Assembly (NCBI RefSeq): GCF_017115085.1
Contig: NZ_JABXKJ010000097.1
Coordinates: forward strand, 1 to 64,000
Source of the DNA: Nostoc sp. NMS7
Lineage (GTDB): Bacteria > Cyanobacteriota > Cyanobacteriia > Cyanobacteriales > Nostocaceae
Length of the DNA: 64,000 nt
Direction of reading: 5' to 3'
Shown here: piece after piece, positions 32,139-40,612 of the stretch
Layout: every line of letters begins with the position of its first letter
Position numbering within the stretch: the first letter of the stretch is position 1
The notes under the pieces: model-generated
Seen by the model: the letters and a program-made list of their open reading frames with translations, nothing else
Told to the model about the DNA's origin: nothing
Database searches by the model: none
Position numbers and translations under genes: made by a program

Positions 32139-33383
32139 TTATACCCCTGATAACCCAGAATTTCTTTTCTCCGTTGTAACTATCCAACGGGGCCAAAATG
32201 GATCATGTCCTGGTAAAACTCTTTGAAGTTCCTGATGAATTTTTGTTGGTATTTTCAGATTTTCTGGAAACGCATTCATATCATCATCACGCATCCAAGC
32301 CTCTGCTGCTTCAATTGCGATTTCTGCTTCTTTGGAACGGGCTTGTTTGAGTCCAAAAATGTCTGAGGTTAACCATCCAACTATGTCCCCTTGTTTTGAC
32401 CAAGGTACTTCGTCAAGGCTAACCTCTCTATCTTGTAATTTAAATAAAAATAGTTTATCTTCTTGCTCATGAAAATTTGGCTCTAAGGAAGCAAGAATAA
32501 GTGGAGAATGAGTAGTTACTAAAGCCTGTATCTTCATCCTGGGTTGTAATTCTGTCACCACAGATAAAATAGCTGGTAAAATCACCCTCTGCCAGCGAGG
32601 ATGCAAATGAGATTCAATTTCATCAATTAGTAAAACTATCTGATTTACTGGCTTTTGTTGTCGCAGTTCTGAAGCTTTTTTATGTTCGTACCAAGTCCAC
32701 ACTAGTAAATAAGCCAGTCCCAAAATACGCTTCATTCCGGCTGATGTTTGAGTAACAGGAACATTCCCATAAGGCAGATCAACTGTAGGAATATCGCGCA
32801 CGTCTTCAATAGAAACTCGCGTTGGTTCTCCCACTTGTATCCATTCGGAAGGGTGAGGTGCAAGTTTTTTAATGACATTAGAAAAGAGTTCAAATGGATA
32901 TTTATTGGGTTGATTCTGCCATGTAACCCAATCTTGAATTAGACCATTACAAATAACTTTATCTTTTGACTTTAATCCATTCCAAAGTGTATTTGGATTA
33001 AAGTCAAAAGGAATATCGCGTTGGCGAGCTGGGTCAAAAACAGAAAAACTACCATCAACCCGCACATAAATAACTACCTCTTTTAATAAAGGAGGCATTT
33101 GTAAATTACGCCATTGCTGTTCAGAAAAATCAAAGTAGCTCTGATACTCTCTTATATTTTTTTTATTGCTAACTACGGCTGTAATTTGTGGATTTTCACC
33201 TTTGACTCGCTGTGGGTACGCTGGTTGCTCTGCCCAATTTGTAGTCATCACCCACCATGCAATATCGAGTAAAAAACTTTTACCTAAACCATTATCACCC
33301 GTAAATATATTGAGCCTATCGGCAAATGCGACATCAAAATGGGCAGCAGGACCAACTTGTTGGAGGTGAAGTTCTTTTAACAT
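32139..33383 (-). CDS. SMC/ABC-like AAA ATPase of a two-gene defence pair (Septu PtuA-like)
   Basis: ATG 33383 (MLKELHLQQVGPAAHFDVAF) is preferred over the first codon of the track. The 414-residue product has Walker A NIFTGDNGLGKSFLLDIAWW at the N-terminus, an ABC-type signature TQTSAGMKRILGLAYLLVW, Walker B IVLLIDEIESHLHPRWQRVI and the switch QALVTTHSPLIL. This is the AAA_21/OLD-like arrangement used by many defence ATPases. With a downstream HNH gene the pair resembles Septu, which degrades phage DNA when triggered. Related retron and other ATPase-HNH pairs look alike, so the exact type is open. Confidence 0.78.
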   Translation of the reverse strand: MLKELHLQQVGPAAHFDVAFADRLNIFTGDNGLGKSFLLDIAWWVMTTNWAEQPAYPQRVKGENPQITAVVSNKKNIREYQSYFDFSEQQWRNLQMPPLLKEVVIYVRVDGSFSVFDPARQRDIPFDFNPNTLWNGLKSKDKVICNGLIQDWVTWQNQPNKYPFELFSNVIKKLAPHPSEWIQVGEPTRVSIEDVRDIPTVDLPYGNVPVTQTSAGMKRILGLAYLLVWTWYEHKKASELRQQKPVNQIVLLIDEIESHLHPRWQRVILPAILSVVTELQPRMKIQALVTTHSPLILASLEPNFHEQEDKLFLFKLQDREVSLDEVPWSKQGDIVGWLTSDIFGLKQARSKEAEIAIEAAEAWMRDDDMNAFPENLKIPTKIHQELQRVLPGHDPFWPRWIVTTEKRNSGLSGV

Positions 33384-33468
33384 TTGGCACTCATACACAA
33401 ATTTATATTGATCAACTTACTTCTTATAAATTAAAATTGGATAGCTCAATAGTAGTTAATCATTTTTA

Positions 33469-34251
33469 ATGAATCCCTACAATATCCTTAATCAGACTGA
33501 ACTTCAGTGTGTTAGTGATGGCATAACCCGACCCCTACTAGAAAATTGCGAGACTGCCTCACATATCCTGATTTTAGTCTGGCCACAACTTGGGGATTTT
33601 GATAGTCTTGAATATGCATGGTGGTTACAGCGCAAAGCTAAAAAATTGACTCCTGAAAAACTCACTATTCGTGCAGTGGGAATTGGCTCACGCACCTCTG
33701 GAACAAGATTCTGTCAATATACAGGATTTCCACCCGAAAATTTATTTGTTGAACCCAATGCAGAACTACATCACCAACTCAATCTTTATTCAGGTCTGAA
33801 TCTGACTCTCCCTGGACTTTCTCTTTCTCATCAAGCTTGGCTAAATCTAATGTTAATGTGTGCAGGGTTTGGAAGTCCAGGAACACTAAGAGAAGTTTTT
33901 CGGGGATACAGAGGAGATCGTCAAGCCCCTCAACTAATTCTTGATGATGAAATTATTCAAGGTACTCCTCTACCTGCTTTTAAAGGCTCATTTTTCCGAT
34001 TAGCTGGCCCAAATGGTTTTCAACGTCCTTTTGAATTAGCAACTCTCCGGCTACGTAACATGGTGGAAGTTCTAAGCAATTGGCACACTTATGTACCAAA
34101 TTCTGCCTACTTAACTCAGCGTGGTGGAACTTTTTTGTTTGATAGCAAAGGCCAGTTACTTTACTCTCATCGAGATCCAGGAATTCTGGGCTTTGCTGCT
34201 AATATGAGTCAGCCTCTATCATTTTTATCCTTTATCGAAGCAAATAGCTAA
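33469..34251 (+). CDS. Peroxiredoxin-like (AhpC/TSA-family) protein
   Basis: The 260-residue product has a thioredoxin-fold layout: HILILVWPQLGDFDSLEYAW, TIRAVGIGSRTSGTRFCQYT, then FVEPNAELHHQLNLYSGLNL. The end is AYLTQRGGTFLFDSKGQLLY followed by SHRDPGILGF. The Cys usual at the first strand end of active peroxiredoxins is absent (WPQLGD); the only conserved-looking Cys is in RFCQYTG, so redox activity is doubtful. Close relatives are widespread in cyanobacteria. It is followed by two small genes in tight spacing, apparently one operon. Confidence 0.75.
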   Translation: MNPYNILNQTELQCVSDGITRPLLENCETASHILILVWPQLGDFDSLEYAWWLQRKAKKLTPEKLTIRAVGIGSRTSGTRFCQYTGFPPENLFVEPNAELHHQLNLYSGLNLTLPGLSLSHQAWLNLMLMCAGFGSPGTLREVFRGYRGDRQAPQLILDDEIIQGTPLPAFKGSFFRLAGPNGFQRPFELATLRLRNMVEVLSNWHTYVPNSAYLTQRGGTFLFDSKGQLLYSHRDPGILGFAANMSQPLSFLSFIEANS

Positions 34252-34486
34252 AGTTCTTGCAGGTGGTGGCGTTCGCCATTACGAATGTGAACAAGAGTTA
34301 CTTAAAGACGGTAGCAGACAACGAGATATTTGGGGTGTGGATTGGTCTCCTTTCACTCAAGAAATCGTGTTTGAGTCAATCATCAACATTCGCCCAAGCC
34401 AGAATAACCGTAGTATGATAATACAGTCTAACCAAATTCGAGAACAAGTTAGCCAAATTACCAAGCAATTGCTAGGAGGATTGTAA
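34208..34486 (+). CDS. DUF5674-like small protein lacking a standard start
   Basis: The frame after TGA 34205-34207 has no ATG/GTG/TTG before the conserved part, so it is missing from the ORF track. It reads LSKQIAKVLAGGGVRHYECE then QELLKDGSRQRDIWGVDWSP, and FESIINIRPSQNNRSMIIQS near the end. The phrases LKDGS...IWG and INIRPSQ-NRS match DUF5674. It overlaps the end of the peroxiredoxin-like gene by 44 bases and its TAA overlaps the next ATG by one base (TAATG). It is either translated from a rare start (ATA/TTA region), by coupling, or a 5'-truncated copy. Confidence 0.55.
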   Translation, partial: VSLYHFYPLSKQIAKVLAGGGVRHYECEQELLKDGSRQRDIWGVDWSPFTQEIVFESIINIRPSQNNRSMIIQSNQIREQVSQITKQLLGGL

Positions 34487-34821
34487 TGCCTAACTGGAGT
34501 GCAATTGAAGCGAGTTTTTTACGTCAACCCTACGCGCAACAATTAGGAGAATTGGCAGCAAGTTTGGCACGCCTTAACTCTTGGTCACAAAAGAGTGCAA
34601 TTCGTGAATTAGTTCCAATATTGTTGTCAGAAAGTTTGTTGTACGTGTCTTTAATACAACAGAAAAGTGAAATAAATAATGTTGAATTAAATCAACTCCA
34701 AGACTTATTACAAAACTGGATTAATGTTTGGGGCAAATCAATGGAAATTACAGATATTGCATCTGTTGCGTCTACTTGGTCACAGCGAGTATTGGAGATG
34801 TCGGGTTTGCTAGCTTCTTAA
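34486..34821 (+). CDS. Conserved-looking small helical protein, unknown
   Basis: The 111-residue all-helical product (LGELAASLARLNSWSQKSAI, then VPILLSESLLYVSLI) follows the DUF5674-like frame with a TAATG overlap and a ribosome site (AGGAGG) inside that frame. It has no recognised family. It is probably co-expressed with the peroxiredoxin-like gene. Confidence 0.6.
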   Translation: MPNWSAIEASFLRQPYAQQLGELAASLARLNSWSQKSAIRELVPILLSESLLYVSLIQQKSEINNVELNQLQDLLQNWINVWGKSMEITDIASVASTWSQRVLEMSGLLAS

Positions 34822-35028
34822 ATCGTTGAGTGCATAGTCTTAAGTAATGCGCTTGACCACTGCGATCAGCTACGCTGGGCGGTTACGCCATCGCTCCTCG
34901 GTAAATACTGCTGTATCAAGAGTCGGCAGTTGCCTCATCATCAGTGGTAGAGTATTTAGAGATATAGCAATAAAATAATTATTTTTACCTGGTAATTAAT
35001 TAGATTTTGCTACGGGATTATGAGAATA

Positions 35029-35967
35029 CTACACAGCAATTTGCTCCCAGCTATAATTCTCCTCAAGAATATCTATTTCATCTTGAGATAGTATTTTAGG
35101 TTGCATTTGGTGGAGATAATGCAGCAGAATTTTGACATCCTCATTATTAAGCTTATAATACTCAGTTAAACTGCCGATGGGATAATTAAAGCCCTGATAG
35201 CGGTGTTTGAAATACAGTTCAATATTCCCTCTATGCTCCCAAGTTCCTAATACTCTAATAGCAACACTCGAATAATGAGCAAGTAAATCAATTTTTACTT
35301 CTGCTACTCGCTTGACAACGGGTCTTTGGGTTACTCCTATCTTGTACAAAATGCCAATATTCGTTTCAATCTCTAAAAAATATAGGCTAGAGGATAGAAT
35401 ACGTTGAAGTTGAGCGCGATACAGCTTCAAATCAGTAAATCGATATGCTAAATCTGGAGCATTTTTGTATTCGGCGTGTTTAAAAGCTAGCTCCAGTTTC
35501 AGCAGTTTTTTAAGTAATAGTGGCTCCTGTACATCATTGAACCGCGCAAACTCTAGCGATCCAACAGGAATTTTACCCAAATCACTAAATTCATATTCTG
35601 TTGGGGTTAAGTATAGGTTTTTTCTTAACACTCCTGCTTTGAGTAAACCAGAAGTAATTAAGTAGGAACTAATAGGGTAATTTTTGGCTCCGTACTCCTG
35701 CCAAAGCAGCTTTAACTGTGCCAAATCCTTGCCAGATAATTGAACGTTGAAATTGTCATAGAGTGGCAGAGTAGGGAATTCTCGGTTAGCTATGGGGCGG
35801 CAGGTTTCTTCATTATGAGCAAAATGATGCTCTTTCACCTTGCCTTTTTTAGCAGTTAGACTACTATTACAGTAAGGACACTTAAGTGAAGTCTTACCCC
35901 TGTTGATATCTTCAATACATATCAAGATACCTTCTTCATTTACACCATATTTTAGCCACATTGCCAC
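35029..35967 (-). CDS. Fusion of a CoiA-like zinc domain and a GIY-YIG-like (T5orf172/MUG113) nuclease domain
   Basis: The 312-residue product has an N-terminal zinc site as in competence protein CoiA: LKCPYCNSSLTAKKGKVKEH with HHFAHNEETCRP, a C-x-x-C ... H-x-x-H-x-x-x-x-x-C arrangement. The C-terminal part (about residues 195-290) has a GIY-YIG-like core: YFLEIETNIGILYKIGVTQR, then RVAEVKIDLLAHYSSVAIRV and GNIELYFKHRYQGFNYPIGS, with Arg, His and Glu in the expected order. It would bind and nick DNA. The family is seen with mobile elements. The distance to neighbours and the opposite strand make it a single-gene unit. Confidence 0.68.
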   Translation of the reverse strand: MAMWLKYGVNEEGILICIEDINRGKTSLKCPYCNSSLTAKKGKVKEHHFAHNEETCRPIANREFPTLPLYDNFNVQLSGKDLAQLKLLWQEYGAKNYPISSYLITSGLLKAGVLRKNLYLTPTEYEFSDLGKIPVGSLEFARFNDVQEPLLLKKLLKLELAFKHAEYKNAPDLAYRFTDLKLYRAQLQRILSSSLYFLEIETNIGILYKIGVTQRPVVKRVAEVKIDLLAHYSSVAIRVLGTWEHRGNIELYFKHRYQGFNYPIGSLTEYYKLNNEDVKILLHYLHQMQPKILSQDEIDILEENYSWEQIAV

Positions 35968-36077
35968 ACCATTACTGAATAGTTAAAGTTGCTCTTACTA
36001 GTGTGCTTTAACTTTTCCAATATGTCTCTATCTTCTGGAGTAATATAATGTTGATTTGAATAATTAATGCACTAACT

Positions 36078-36103
36078 AAAAACCCCTCCAAGGTTGGAGA
36101 GGT
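36078..36103 (-). terminator. Rho-independent terminator of the small gene at 36140
   Basis: The minus strand reads CCTCTCCAA-cc-TTGGAGGGG followed by TTTTTAG. It supports the small gene 36343-36140 as a real transcription unit. Confidence 0.7.
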
Positions 36104-36139
36104 AAAGTAGCTTTTCAAAGGCTGTACTGAAACTATGCT

Positions 36140-36343
36140 TTATTCAAAGTTGCCAATACCCATCATGTAATAAGCAATAACAGCAGTATCAAAGGGTTGC
36201 AGGTAATTGATATTTATGGGATTACTGGGTAAAGTAATTGATGTTTCACTCTTGTTAGAAGTAGCTGTTTGATTGTTAGCGATTCTAGGCAGTAAAATAG
36301 AACCAACAAGATTTGCCAAATTGAGCGGTTTAGCGAGTTTCAT
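36140..36343 (-). CDS. 67-residue protein of unknown function
   Basis: The product begins MKLAKPLNLANLVGSILLPR, has a Ser/Thr/Asn-rich middle and ends AVIAYYMMGIGNFE. A terminator follows 37 bases after the stop, which argues that it is expressed. The short size, leader-like N-terminus and distinct C-terminal core could fit a secreted or modified peptide, but no modifying enzyme or exporter is near. Confidence 0.4.
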   Translation of the reverse strand: MKLAKPLNLANLVGSILLPRIANNQTATSNKSETSITLPSNPININYLQPFDTAVIAYYMMGIGNFE

Positions 36344-36448
36344 AGGTTATTCTGTGTTGGTTATTGAATATATATATTTAACTGAAATAATCTAACAACT
36401 TATGCATCACAGTTAATCATTTGTAGGTGCGATCGCTTCCAGACGCGA

Positions 36449-37168
36449 TCATTGTCTAGCAAAAGCCAAGTCACTTTCAATAAACAAGGCACCTGTTAGA
36501 TTAGCCCCACTCAAATTGCACAAGTGAAAATTTGCCCCTCTTAGGTCTGCTAGTGATAGATTAGCGAGAGTTAAATCTGCACCAGTGAGGTTAACTTCAC
36601 TTAAATTAGCACTACTTAAGTTAGCCCCATGAAGTGAAGCTTGTTGCAGGTCTGCCCCGCTTAGGTTTGTCCTCATTAGGTATGCTTTACTCAGATCCGC
36701 TCCACTTAAATTAGCTTGGCTTAGGTCTGCTGCTGTTAAATCAGCTTTACTGAGATTGGCTTGACTGAGGTCTGCCCAACTCAACGAGGCATAACTTAGG
36801 TTAATTTCACTCAGTTTCACTGATGCAAGTATTGCACACCTCAAGTTAGCATTAACAAAATTTCTTTCTCCGATTGCATAACGGCGTAAAATTTGATCAG
36901 TTGTTACTCTGCCTAAAACAGCTTTTGATGCGCCTTGATAACACCATCCAGCTTCTAATAGTTTAGTAGCAGTGTTAACAGCTACTTCATCACATTTAGC
37001 TATGATTACACCATTGCAGCCATCCCACTCACCGTTAAGCATCAGGGCAATCTCACTAGCGGCAGCAATTGAGTCAAATAGTAAAACAGAGTCTTTGTGC
37101 CGTTTTAACCAATTATTCAAACCAATCGAGATAATATTTTTCATTTCTATAAGTTTTGGCACTTTCAA
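36449..37168 (-). CDS. Pentapeptide repeat protein
   Basis: The 239-residue product has about 17 pentapeptide units from residue 125 on (ANLSKADLTAADLSQANLSG, then ADLQQASLHGANLSSANLSE), the A(D/N)LXX pattern that folds as a right-handed quadrilateral beta-helix. The N-terminal 110 residues form a separate domain (SIAAASEIALMLNGEWDGCN). Such proteins are abundant in cyanobacteria; some mimic DNA and bind gyrase, most have no assigned role. No operon partner is visible. Confidence 0.85.
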   Translation of the reverse strand: MKVPKLIEMKNIISIGLNNWLKRHKDSVLLFDSIAAASEIALMLNGEWDGCNGVIIAKCDEVAVNTATKLLEAGWCYQGASKAVLGRVTTDQILRRYAIGERNFVNANLRCAILASVKLSEINLSYASLSWADLSQANLSKADLTAADLSQANLSGADLSKAYLMRTNLSGADLQQASLHGANLSSANLSEVNLTGADLTLANLSLADLRGANFHLCNLSGANLTGALFIESDLAFARQ

Positions 37169-37428
37169 ACGATTACGGCTCTAACTTCCAGATATTAATC
37201 AACTCTGCTTACTTTACCTCTGTCTTGAGTTAAATATTGAGGGTTAGTTTCACCAGTCACTAGCACAAAGAACTGGGCTGACTTTTTCAAGACTGCCTCT
37301 TTTGTATGCTACGAAGGTGACAGAGCGCTGCACAAAGACCTACAACACGCTTTGCAGCACCTTTACAGCCCCCAGTCACTTTCATAGTTACAATCGACTT
37401 AAGTAAAAATGTCTGCAAGAACTAAGTT

Positions 37429-37611
37429 CTAAGCAGCTGAAGAGGAGCGTTCTATTTGCTGCCGAATGGTATCAATAGAAGCATTGATGCCAGCCAATTT
37501 GGACTCTAAATCATCTCGCATCCAAATCAAGAATTTTAATTTCCGCTCTAAGCTAGCTTTGTGCGAAATGGGTTCGCTTCCATAACAGGCATTACCCCAA
37601 AAAGGAAACAT
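37429..37611 (-). CDS. Small coiled-coil protein, unknown
   Basis: The 60-residue product is largely one amphipathic helix, SHKASLERKLKFLIWMRDDL then ESKLAGINASIDTIRQQIER, a convincing heptad pattern. This supports it as a real gene despite its size. Function unknown. Confidence 0.55.
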   Translation of the reverse strand: MFPFWGNACYGSEPISHKASLERKLKFLIWMRDDLESKLAGINASIDTIRQQIERSSSAA

Positions 37612-37925
37612 ATTTTACCTCTGTATTTAGCTTTTGTAACAGTGCACTACTATATTCTGACGAATAGCAATCAGACTGGTGTGTGTAACAACCGACCATT
37701 ATTAGACGTGCTTAACGAACGCTTGCTAAAAGTTGTCTCTTGAATTGGCAGAGGTATTTGACCATTACGATAAGAAGACTTGATTTTGGATGATTTTCCA
37801 TGATAATCTACGTATACCTCTTAAAATACTGTTTCTCGATAGCCTTATCGCAAAATAGCATATTGTATTTTTTATAAAGTCATAGTTGGCAGAAGTAATT
37901 CCAAAACTGTCTTGAGAGAAAACTT
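37612..37925. other. 314-base intergenic region before the aldo/keto reductase
   Basis: The region is AT-rich with promoter-like sequence and contains no hairpin with a T-tract. The 60-residue plus-strand ORF (37561-37743) has no protein character. Nothing else is seen. Confidence 0.4.
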
Positions 37926-38891
37926 ATGGTCATTACACAAAGACGTAAACTTGGACGTTCAGAACTAGAAGTATCGCCACTATCTTTTGGTGGCAACGTG
38001 TTTGGCTGGACTATTGATGAAAATAGTTCATTTGACATTTTAGATCACTTTATTGAAGCTGGAGGTAATTTTATTGACACTGCTGATGTTTATTCCAAAT
38101 GGGTTACTGGGAATCAGGGTGGAGAGTCGGAGATCATCTTAGGAAAGTGGCTCAAGCAGCGTGGCAACCGCGATCGAGTTGTGATTGCAACGAAGGTTGG
38201 CAACGATATGGGTGTTAAAGGCAAAGGGCTTTCTCGCAAATACATCCAACAAGCTGTTGAAGACTCGTTGCAGAGGTTACAAACTGATTATATCGATCTA
38301 TATCAATCGCATATCGACGATGAAAACACTCCACTTGAAGAAACCCTTGAAACCTACGCAGAATTGATTCGTCAGGGAAAAGTACGTGCGATTGGTGCTT
38401 CCAACTATAGTGCAGAGCGTTTATTACAGGCATTAGAAATTAGCCGTCAGCATGGCTATCCTCGCTACGAAAGCCTTCAGCCCCGTTATAACTTGTATGA
38501 CCGAGATGGTTATGAGCAGGATTTACAACAAATTTCCCAAGAACAGGAAATTGGTGTGATTAGCTATTCCTCTCTGTGCAGTGGCTTTCTCTCTGGTAAA
38601 TATCGCTCAGAAGAAGATTTGTCTATTAGTCTCCGTGGTAGTTCTGTAAAAAGATATTTAAACCCTCGTGGTTTGCGAATTCTAAAGGCAATTGATCAGG
38701 TGGCAAAGACTTATAATTCTACTCCCACCCAAGTTTCTTTGGCGTGGCTGATTGCTAATCCTACCATTACCTCCCCTATTGTTAGTGCAACAAAGGTTGA
38801 ACAACTCAACGATATCATCAAAGCTGTCAATCTTCATCTCGATCAAGATGCTATTGACCTTCTTAATCAAGCTAGTTCCTCAAATAGCTAG
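37926..38891 (+). CDS. Aldo/keto reductase, NADPH-dependent
   Basis: The 321-residue product is full length for the AKR family. It opens RKLGRSELEVSPLSFGGNVF and has the catalytic set: Asp/Tyr in FIDTADVYSKW, Lys in VVIATKVGND and His in DYIDLYQSHIDDENTPLEET. The cofactor-binding end is KVRAIGASNYSAERLLQ and VSLAWLIANPTITSPIVSAT. It reduces aldehydes or ketones with NADPH; the substrate cannot be told. It stands alone on the plus strand and is probably general metabolic cargo. Confidence 0.9.
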   Translation: MVITQRRKLGRSELEVSPLSFGGNVFGWTIDENSSFDILDHFIEAGGNFIDTADVYSKWVTGNQGGESEIILGKWLKQRGNRDRVVIATKVGNDMGVKGKGLSRKYIQQAVEDSLQRLQTDYIDLYQSHIDDENTPLEETLETYAELIRQGKVRAIGASNYSAERLLQALEISRQHGYPRYESLQPRYNLYDRDGYEQDLQQISQEQEIGVISYSSLCSGFLSGKYRSEEDLSISLRGSSVKRYLNPRGLRILKAIDQVAKTYNSTPTQVSLAWLIANPTITSPIVSATKVEQLNDIIKAVNLHLDQDAIDLLNQASSSNS

Positions 38892-39057
38892 TACGGCTAC
38901 CTTGTCAGTCAATAGTCAACAGTTATTCCCCCCATATAAAGAGCTTTCCTTTTTGAAAAAGGGCGGCACATTTCGATGGTTGGCTTGGGTGAAGGGCTGG
39001 GGGGTGAGGGCGATCGCAGCAAAGACAACTAACTAATACGGCAGAATTTAATTATAG

Positions 39058-39714
39058 TCATGGTGCTGATTTATCCACTGCTGCACAGTCTTCTTCATCT
39101 ACCCAATCTTCATCCCAGAGAAGTTCATTGTAAACCTTAGTTGCTTGAGATATTTTTAGGTTGTGAGCTGCTGTCACACAATTTATTGGTTGCCAGCCAA
39201 TGAGGGCATATCTTCCATGTAAATGTCTGACAGCATTTTTGCAGTCATTAATTACTGGAATATCTTCTTTGATGTATTTCCGCAATTGGACTCCTAAACG
39301 AATTGCCTCCATTTCATAATTTTGAAAGTAGGGTTCTTCAACATCAGGTGTAGAAATCAGCAATACTCTCACCCAGGCATGATTTTTATAGATAGCCTTC
39401 GCTACAACTAAATTGACTTGTTTTGGTGTCCAGTTGCTCCTTTGTAAAAACTTATCTATTGCTGATTCATCATCTAAATCTATATCTACGCTAGATTCTG
39501 AAAGTATTTCCGAGATATCTGTATTTTCTAGGAACAGTTCGTACCATTCTTGAAATGTTTCGGGACTAAATAGTTTTCTCGCTTCTTCAAATGAAATTTT
39601 CTCCCATCCAGCATCTGTAACTATTTCGTTACCAGTCTTTGCAATGAACAGATTCTCTTCTTCTACCATCCAAGGGAAGGATGTCTTCTGATGTTTTCTC
39701 TTTCGTTTACCCAT
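39058..39714 (-). CDS. Hypothetical protein, acidic, unknown
   Basis: The 218-residue product starts with a basic patch (GKRKRKHQKTSFPW), has a helical acidic middle (SSVDIDLDDESAIDKFLQRS) and then a mixed domain with VNLVVAKAIYKNHAWVRVLL and HLHGRYALIGWQPINCVTAA. It ends in an acidic tail (WDEDWVDEEDCAAV). No family is recognised. It has no close neighbours on its strand. Confidence 0.55.
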   Translation of the reverse strand: MGKRKRKHQKTSFPWMVEEENLFIAKTGNEIVTDAGWEKISFEEARKLFSPETFQEWYELFLENTDISEILSESSVDIDLDDESAIDKFLQRSNWTPKQVNLVVAKAIYKNHAWVRVLLISTPDVEEPYFQNYEMEAIRLGVQLRKYIKEDIPVINDCKNAVRHLHGRYALIGWQPINCVTAAHNLKISQATKVYNELLWDEDWVDEEDCAAVDKSAP

Positions 39715-39883
39715 TGATCCATTGCAATGTCTATCGCCTTGCCGCCTAAACGTCTACGCACTCAACTTTAATGCTATCGTTGATTATTTGGTAGGCTTCT
39801 TTACCAAAGAGCAACTCCTGTTTGTGACGGTACGTACACCACAAGAGCAACGTATTCTTTTTTACCTATATTTGCGATGATTA

Positions 39884-40144
39884 TCACCTACAAAAATCAT
39901 CCACCCGGATATCCCGCCAAATGTCAGAAATCTGCCAGCCAGAGTTGCCAACAGACTGTACTGGAGGATTGTCAAAGAATGGAATATAGTCAGGAACTCT
40001 AGCCACTGGAATTGCTGCTGGTTGCTCATCAACCACAGAGGCTGAAGAATTGACGGTACAGAAGAGAAGATTTTGGTCTTCAGCGTGTTGGATTTCCATC
40101 ATTTTCTTCAGAGTCAGCTTGTCGGATTTTTTGATGATCTTCAT
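39884..40144 (-). CDS. 86-residue protein, possible peptide precursor, unknown
   Basis: A charged, helical N-terminal part (KIIKKSDKLTLKKMMEIQHA) is followed by a Pro-rich, aromatic C-terminal part (PDYIPFFDNPPVQSVGNSGW, then QISDIWRDIRVDDFCR). The split into a leader-like helix and a distinct C-terminus recalls modified-peptide precursors, but no maturation enzyme lies nearby and the coding status itself is uncertain. Confidence 0.38.
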   Translation of the reverse strand: MKIIKKSDKLTLKKMMEIQHAEDQNLLFCTVNSSASVVDEQPAAIPVARVPDYIPFFDNPPVQSVGNSGWQISDIWRDIRVDDFCR

Positions 40145-40456
40145 AATTTATCTTGTTAATGTTTTCATTCACTGCTCCCCAAGGCATTGGCTGAAAATCT
40201 GGATGACAGCAAAGTTGGGAGAAATTGGGTGTTAATAATTAATTGCACGGAATAAACAAGATACAGCAAATCTATGGAAAATACGAGTCCCTTGCTGAAG
40301 AATTTATCAATTGGATACAAATTTCTTTTTCGCGCAGATGTAACAATACTTTACACAGATATTTTGGGCACTCGTTAGCCTCGTAGGAGCCATTGATTCC
40401 CAAAATCAAACTGGCATATATCAGTTCAGCAGGAGCTATTCTATGTTTGTATTACC

Positions 40457-40576
40457 TAACCTGCATACTTGCCAAGTTACAAACGTACTTGTTGAGAATG
40501 CAAGCACGTTTGTATATATGAGTAAAAGAAATAGAAAAATAACTCTTTAGGTAAAAAACTGCTCTAACAGAAATGT
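40457..40576 (+). repeat. Long direct repeat, copy 2 (R2)
   Basis: This is the second copy of the 31313-31434 repeat, in the same orientation, starting 37 bases beyond the drmC stop. The remainder of the 40145-40612 gap shows no gene. Confidence 0.85.
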
Positions 40577-40612
40577 ATAGCCAAAAATGAGTTACCTACT
40601 GAATACTTATGC

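Noticed and set aside
36449-36850. Possible DNA repeat array
   Set aside because: The periodicity is explained by pentapeptide repeat coding.
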